Below, piece by piece: positions 17,867 through 20,903 of a stretch of 20,903 nucleotides of DNA. The stretch is from Opitutales bacterium (GTDB lineage Bacteria; Verrucomicrobiota; Verrucomicrobiae; Opitutales; CAG-312), in contig JAGAOA010000188.1 in NCBI GenBank assembly GCA_017623955.1, forward strand, positions 1-20,903, in the 5' to 3' direction. Every line of letters starts with the position of its first letter. Positions within the stretch are counted from its first letter, which is position 1. The translations under genes and the position numbers were made by a program. The notes below the pieces were generated by a model that had not been told where the DNA came from, did no database searches, and saw only the letters and a program-made list of their open reading frames with translations.

Positions 17867-17896
17867 TCTTTTAAAGATTTTTATGTAATTTATATC

Positions 17897-17924
17897 TTGA
17901 CAAGTCGAGGTATTTTTGCAGACT
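17897..17924 (+). promoter_or_regulatory. Promoter of the CAT-anticodon tRNA
   Basis: A perfect TTGACA (17897-17902) sits 37 bases before the tRNA. The -10 at 16-base spacing is CAGACT (17919-17924), which keeps only A2, A4 and T6 of TATAAT. The perfect -35 and the position support it. Confidence 0.45.
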
Positions 17925-17938
17925 TCTTTTTTAATATT

Positions 17939-18013
<75 letters not shown>

Positions 18014-18022
18014 CTTTAAAGG

Positions 18023-18053
18023 GTGGCTTCACGTTGGTGAAGCCACTCTTTTT
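18023..18053 (+). terminator. Terminator of the tRNA gene
   Basis: GTGGCTTCAC (18023-18032) and GTGAAGCCAC (18037-18046) form a perfect 10-bp stem with the loop GTTG and a T-rich tail, starting 10 bases after the tRNA CCA. Confidence 0.9.
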
Positions 18054-18381
18054 ATATTTAATAGCCACAGAAATTACTTACTTGGGTGGCTTCATGTTAG
18101 TAGAGCAATTCCTTTTATGTATATCTATATTCTAAGTTGCCTATAAAAAGGAGTAAAGGGGCTGAAACCTATATCAGCAAAAAACTCAAAAAACAAAAAC
18201 GACAGAAATATAAAAACTTTAAAGGTCTTTAGTTTTATAATAACAAATAAGACCATTTCAAAACAATTGACGATAATTAAACCGAAAACAATAGTGATAT
18301 ATTTATAGATTTTATACACTCCGAAATTATATGAACGGTAAATCAATTAAATAATCTTTTACAATTTTACAAAAAGAGCAC
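18054..18381. other. AT-rich intergenic region with a decayed copy of the tRNA terminator
   Basis: These 328 bases hold no credible gene. At 18084-18118 GGGTGGCTTCATGTTAGT repeats the left arm and loop of the terminator at 18021-18040 with two changes, but the right arm is lost and a T-rich end remains. This looks like a degenerate local duplication. The rest is AT-rich; a hydrophobic 73-codon minus-strand frame has no supporting features. Confidence 0.5.
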
Positions 18382-18412
18382 AAAAAAAGCCTTCGTACGA
18401 AGGCTTTTTTTT
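18382..18412 (-). terminator. Terminator of the outer-membrane protein gene
   Basis: GCCTTCGTACGAAGGC (18389-18404) is a perfect palindrome, flanked by A7 and T8, so it can work in either direction. It lies 22 bases beyond the stop of the minus-strand outer-membrane protein gene. Confidence 0.92.
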
Positions 18413-18434
18413 GTTTTAAACTATTTGTTTTAAA

Positions 18435-19307
18435 TTAGAAACCAAACGAAATGCTTGTACCAAACCATACATGGTTGCTTTCGTCTGCGTCAGCACCTGT
18501 GATGGTGTTGTTATAACCACGAACACCATTACCTGAAGCCCATGAATAACGTACGCCAACTGAGTATGAGCAATAGTCAGTAATAGCAATGCGAAGGTCT
18601 GATTTCAACTGAATGTAGCTGTAATCGCCCGAGAATTCTCTTGCATTTGAACCATTGCGGTTTACATAACCATACATTACTGAAGAATCAATTGACAACC
18701 AGTTGTCGCCATTAATCCACTTCATAACTGGAGCTGAGTATGACAAACCAACTTCAACGATGCTTGCATCTAGTTCGTTATTGTAGAAGTATGCAATTGA
18801 TGGGCAAACATTGAAGTCACCGAGGAAGTCAACTGTATCATAGCTAACTGCTGCTTTCCATTCCCATTCGTCTTGTCCATTTCCTGGATAGATGTAGTTG
18901 ATTACACCAGTATCGAATGTTACGTTCTTGAATGTATATGTAACACCAGCATAGATGTCGCTTTCATTAAAAGCATCTTCTGAATCGCCTACTTCATAGC
19001 TACCCCAATAACCGATATATGCAGCAAAACCTGCTCCAAAATCATAACCGAGATCAACTTGTGGGCTCATTGAATGGCCAGCTTCCTTGATACCGCGGAA
19101 TACATATGCCGATTCATAGCCAGCTGTTACAGAAGCTGAGAATCTGTCGAGAATCTTTGAACCGAGTTTCAAATCAGCAATAGATTCTGCTACTTTATCT
19201 TGTGGCTGATCTACTGCAGCTTGTTGAGATGCAGCTGCACCTGTGTTATCTTGTGCAAAAGCAAATGATGCTGCACAAATTGACATAGCGATTAGTATTT
19301 TTTTCAT
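18435..19307 (-). CDS. Outer-membrane beta-barrel protein (porin-like, TIGR02001-type)
   Basis: The protein is 290 residues. Residues 1-18 form a signal peptide ending AFA before QDN. A short linker rich in Gln and Ala follows (about 20-50). The rest alternates as amphipathic beta strands (FSASVTAGYESAYVFRGI, VDLGYDFGAGFAAYIGYWG, YAGVTYTFKNVTFDTGVINY) and the protein ends in Phe, the outer-membrane assembly signal. The early YVFRGI segment resembles the uncharacterised TIGR02001 barrel family, but I cannot confirm the family without a search. It is a single-gene unit: its own strong terminator lies downstream, and 98 bases separate it from the dehydratase gene upstream. Its codon use is richer in G and C, like the ribosomal genes, which suggests abundant expression. 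Confidence 0.85.
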   Translation of the reverse strand: MKKILIAMSICAASFAFAQDNTGAAASQQAAVDQPQDKVAESIADLKLGSKILDRFSASVTAGYESAYVFRGIKEAGHSMSPQVDLGYDFGAGFAAYIGYWGSYEVGDSEDAFNESDIYAGVTYTFKNVTFDTGVINYIYPGNGQDEWEWKAAVSYDTVDFLGDFNVCPSIAYFYNNELDASIVEVGLSYSAPVMKWINGDNWLSIDSSVMYGYVNRNGSNAREFSGDYSYIQLKSDLRIAITDYCSYSVGVRYSWASGNGVRGYNNTITGADADESNHVWFGTSISFGF

Positions 19308-19405
19308 ATTTTATATTAGTTTATTTTGTTAGAAAAATTATTTTACTGCTTTTGATAATCTCAAAAAATAAGCTTTTTTCAAGAAAAAAATCTTATATAG
19401 TTTCA

Positions 19406-20903
19406 TTAATCATAGTATTGTACGTTATATTCAGCAACAACCCCTTTTAAAAATTTTTTCAATTCATTTACCGACGAAGAATCGGATATCTTTAAAATCT
19501 TCTTAACGTTTGCATATACGTCTTCATACTTTTCTGGCTGACAACTAAAACAGAATATTCGTTCGTGCTCAGTTCTCACAAGTCGTTCATCTTTATTTTG
19601 AAGTTCTTCGTACAATTTTTCTCCGGGACGCAAACCCACAATCTCTATATCTATATCTTTATATGGCTCAAAGCCACTTAGGGTTATCATACGCAATGCT
19701 AAATCTATAATTTTGATAGGTTCGCCCATATCTAAAACGAAAATCTCTCCACCTCTAGCTTGAGCACCACATTGCAACACTAAACCTACAGCCTCTGGAA
19801 TTGTCATAAAGTAGCGAGTTACATCAGGGTGAGTTAATGTAACAGGACCGCCCATTTGAATTTGTTTCTTGAAAGTTGGAATAACTGAGCCCGAAGAACC
19901 TAAAACATTACCAAAACGCACTGCTACAAAACATGTATTATTGCCTTCCCTGTTCTGCATAGATTGGACTACGAGTTCTGCAAAACGCTTAGACGCCCCC
20001 ATTACATTAGTAGGGTTTACTGCTTTGTCGGTAGAAATAAGAACAAATTTTTCAACACCATAGCGACTAGACAAGTCTGCGACAGTCCATGTACCTAATA
20101 CATTATTTTTTAAAGCTTCACTTGGCTGATATTCCATTAATGGAACATGTTTATGTGCGGCAGCATGAAAAATAACTTGAGGCTTAAAGCGAGAAATTAT
20201 ACGTTCCATACGAGCAGCATCGCAAACATTTGCAACAAATGGTTTAATTTGGATACCAAATTTAAGTGATTTTAAATCTTGTTCAATTTTAAAAAGTTGA
20301 ACCTCGCAATGCTCTACCAAAATCAATGTATCAACCTTACGCATTGCAATTTGTCGGCACAGTTCACTACCAATAGAGCCGCCAGCACCTGTAACCATAA
20401 CAACTTTACCAAACAAATTATCTCCAATAATTTCGTCATTTAAGTCTATTGCTTTACGTCCTAAAACGTCTAAGACATTTACTTCTCTAACTGGAGCAAG
20501 TTTTGTGCGTCCAACCGCAAAATCAAAATATGAAGGCTGAATCATAACACTAATACCGACCCTACTTAAAGCCGTAGTAATATCAGATAGTCTAGATGCG
20601 GGAATTTTCGATGTTGTTACGATGGCTTTATCTATTGAATATTGGCGTTTCAATGATAAGAAATCGTTAGGAATTTTTAACACATCTATACCCGCTATTT
20701 GATACCCAATTTTAGTGAAATCATCATCTAGAAAAATTACAGGCTCTACACCTAAATGGCGCTTTGCTAATAAATCGGAAGCTAACGATGCACCTAAATC
20801 TCCCGCTCCAATAATGACCACTCTACTTTTTACAATAGATTCATTTCCTGAAGGAATATATGACAGTCTCTCACGTAGCATACGCAATCCTATACGTAAC
20901 ACA
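19406..20903 (-). CDS. FlaA1/WbpM/CapD-type nucleotide-sugar 4,6-dehydratase (N-terminus cut off)
   Basis: The last 498 residues are visible; the gene enters from the right edge, and the GTG at 20902 is probably internal. Members convert UDP-GlcNAc or related sugars to 4-keto-6-deoxy forms for capsule, O-antigen or glycoprotein glycans. The visible part starts with a first Rossmann-like region (RVVIIGAGDLGASLA) and the linker LDVLGRKAIDL. The short-chain dehydrogenase domain follows, with TGAGGSIGSE (171-180), AAAHKHVPLME (247-257), STDKA (290-294) and MGASK (301-305). Met in place of the catalytic Tyr is typical of the long WbpM/PglF type. The N-terminal membrane helices of this type would lie outside the window. 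It ends in TAA with no clear terminator before the outer-membrane protein gene. Confidence 0.92.
   Translation of the reverse strand, partial: VLRIGLRMLRERLSYIPSGNESIVKSRVVIIGAGDLGASLASDLLAKRHLGVEPVIFLDDDFTKIGYQIAGIDVLKIPNDFLSLKRQYSIDKAIVTTSKIPASRLSDITTALSRVGISVMIQPSYFDFAVGRTKLAPVREVNVLDVLGRKAIDLNDEIIGDNLFGKVVMVTGAGGSIGSELCRQIAMRKVDTLILVEHCEVQLFKIEQDLKSLKFGIQIKPFVANVCDAARMERIISRFKPQVIFHAAAHKHVPLMEYQPSEALKNNVLGTWTVADLSSRYGVEKFVLISTDKAVNPTNVMGASKRFAELVVQSMQNREGNNTCFVAVRFGNVLGSSGSVIPTFKKQIQMGGPVTLTHPDVTRYFMTIPEAVGLVLQCGAQARGGEIFVLDMGEPIKIIDLALRMITLSGFEPYKDIDIEIVGLRPGEKLYEELQNKDERLVRTEHERIFCFSCQPEKYEDVYANVKKILKISDSSSVNELKKFLKGVVAEYNVQYYD

Noticed and set aside
18125..18346. 73-codon minus-strand frame
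   Set aside because: It lies in a region of decayed repeats, has composition-driven hydrophobicity, and no start signal or family resemblance.
19371..19400. A/T hairpin near 19363-19380 as a terminator of the dehydratase gene
   Set aside because: It is a 6-bp A/T-only stem without a proper T tract in the right direction; likely composition.

Overview
The window is about 21 kb of AT-rich DNA (roughly one third G+C by eye) from a Gram-negative bacterium. An outer-membrane beta-barrel with a signal peptide, an exported GH78-type rhamnosidase, a lone type IV pilin-like protein, an archaeal/eukaryotic-type prolyl-tRNA synthetase, and the L21, L27 and anti-sigma sequences together suggest the PVC group (Verrucomicrobiota or Lentisphaerota, perhaps gut-associated). 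That placement is an inference from protein style. It does not rest on a marker-gene tree.

Left part (1-5925). The window opens with the last 26 codons of an endonuclease/exonuclease/phosphatase-family protein. Next comes proS, whose frame is interrupted by a single in-frame TAG although the sequence on both sides is canonical. A strong bidirectional terminator separates it from the convergent pair ndk-rsmG. Upstream of these on the minus strand is a large secreted alpha-L-rhamnosidase, and divergent from that is a small pilin-like gene ending in another bidirectional terminator.

Middle (5928-15634, all minus strand). This is a long, tightly packed run. First in transcription order is a four-gene cassette: a zinc-ribbon P-loop GTPase, a protein whose N-terminus resembles GTPase-associated protein 1 (GAP1), a 927-residue single-pass helical protein of unknown function, and a GYF_2-like membrane protein. 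The last three genes are joined by ATGA overlaps. The cassette runs into nadK, a small membrane protein, a YihY-family membrane protein and pdxH. The cassette resembles the GTPase-centred, NTP-dependent systems proposed to act in biological conflict. It is the best candidate here for an uncharacterised system, probably a membrane-anchored GTPase complex.

Right part (15635-20903). Divergent from the cassette is an ECF sigma factor overlapping its membrane anti-sigma factor, with a matching ECF-type promoter just upstream. The shared intergenic region also holds a Fur-box-like sequence. Then follow rplU-rpmA, a CAT-anticodon tRNA with its own promoter and terminator, a minus-strand outer-membrane protein with a perfect-palindrome terminator, and the C-terminal 498 residues of a FlaA1/WbpM/CapD-type nucleotide-sugar dehydratase that runs off the right edge.

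Two themes deserve attention: the GTPase cassette, and the behaviour of TAG codons. One TAG interrupts proS. Another is the only thing separating two adjacent membrane-protein genes in the same frame. I see no insertion sequence, prophage or CRISPR array.
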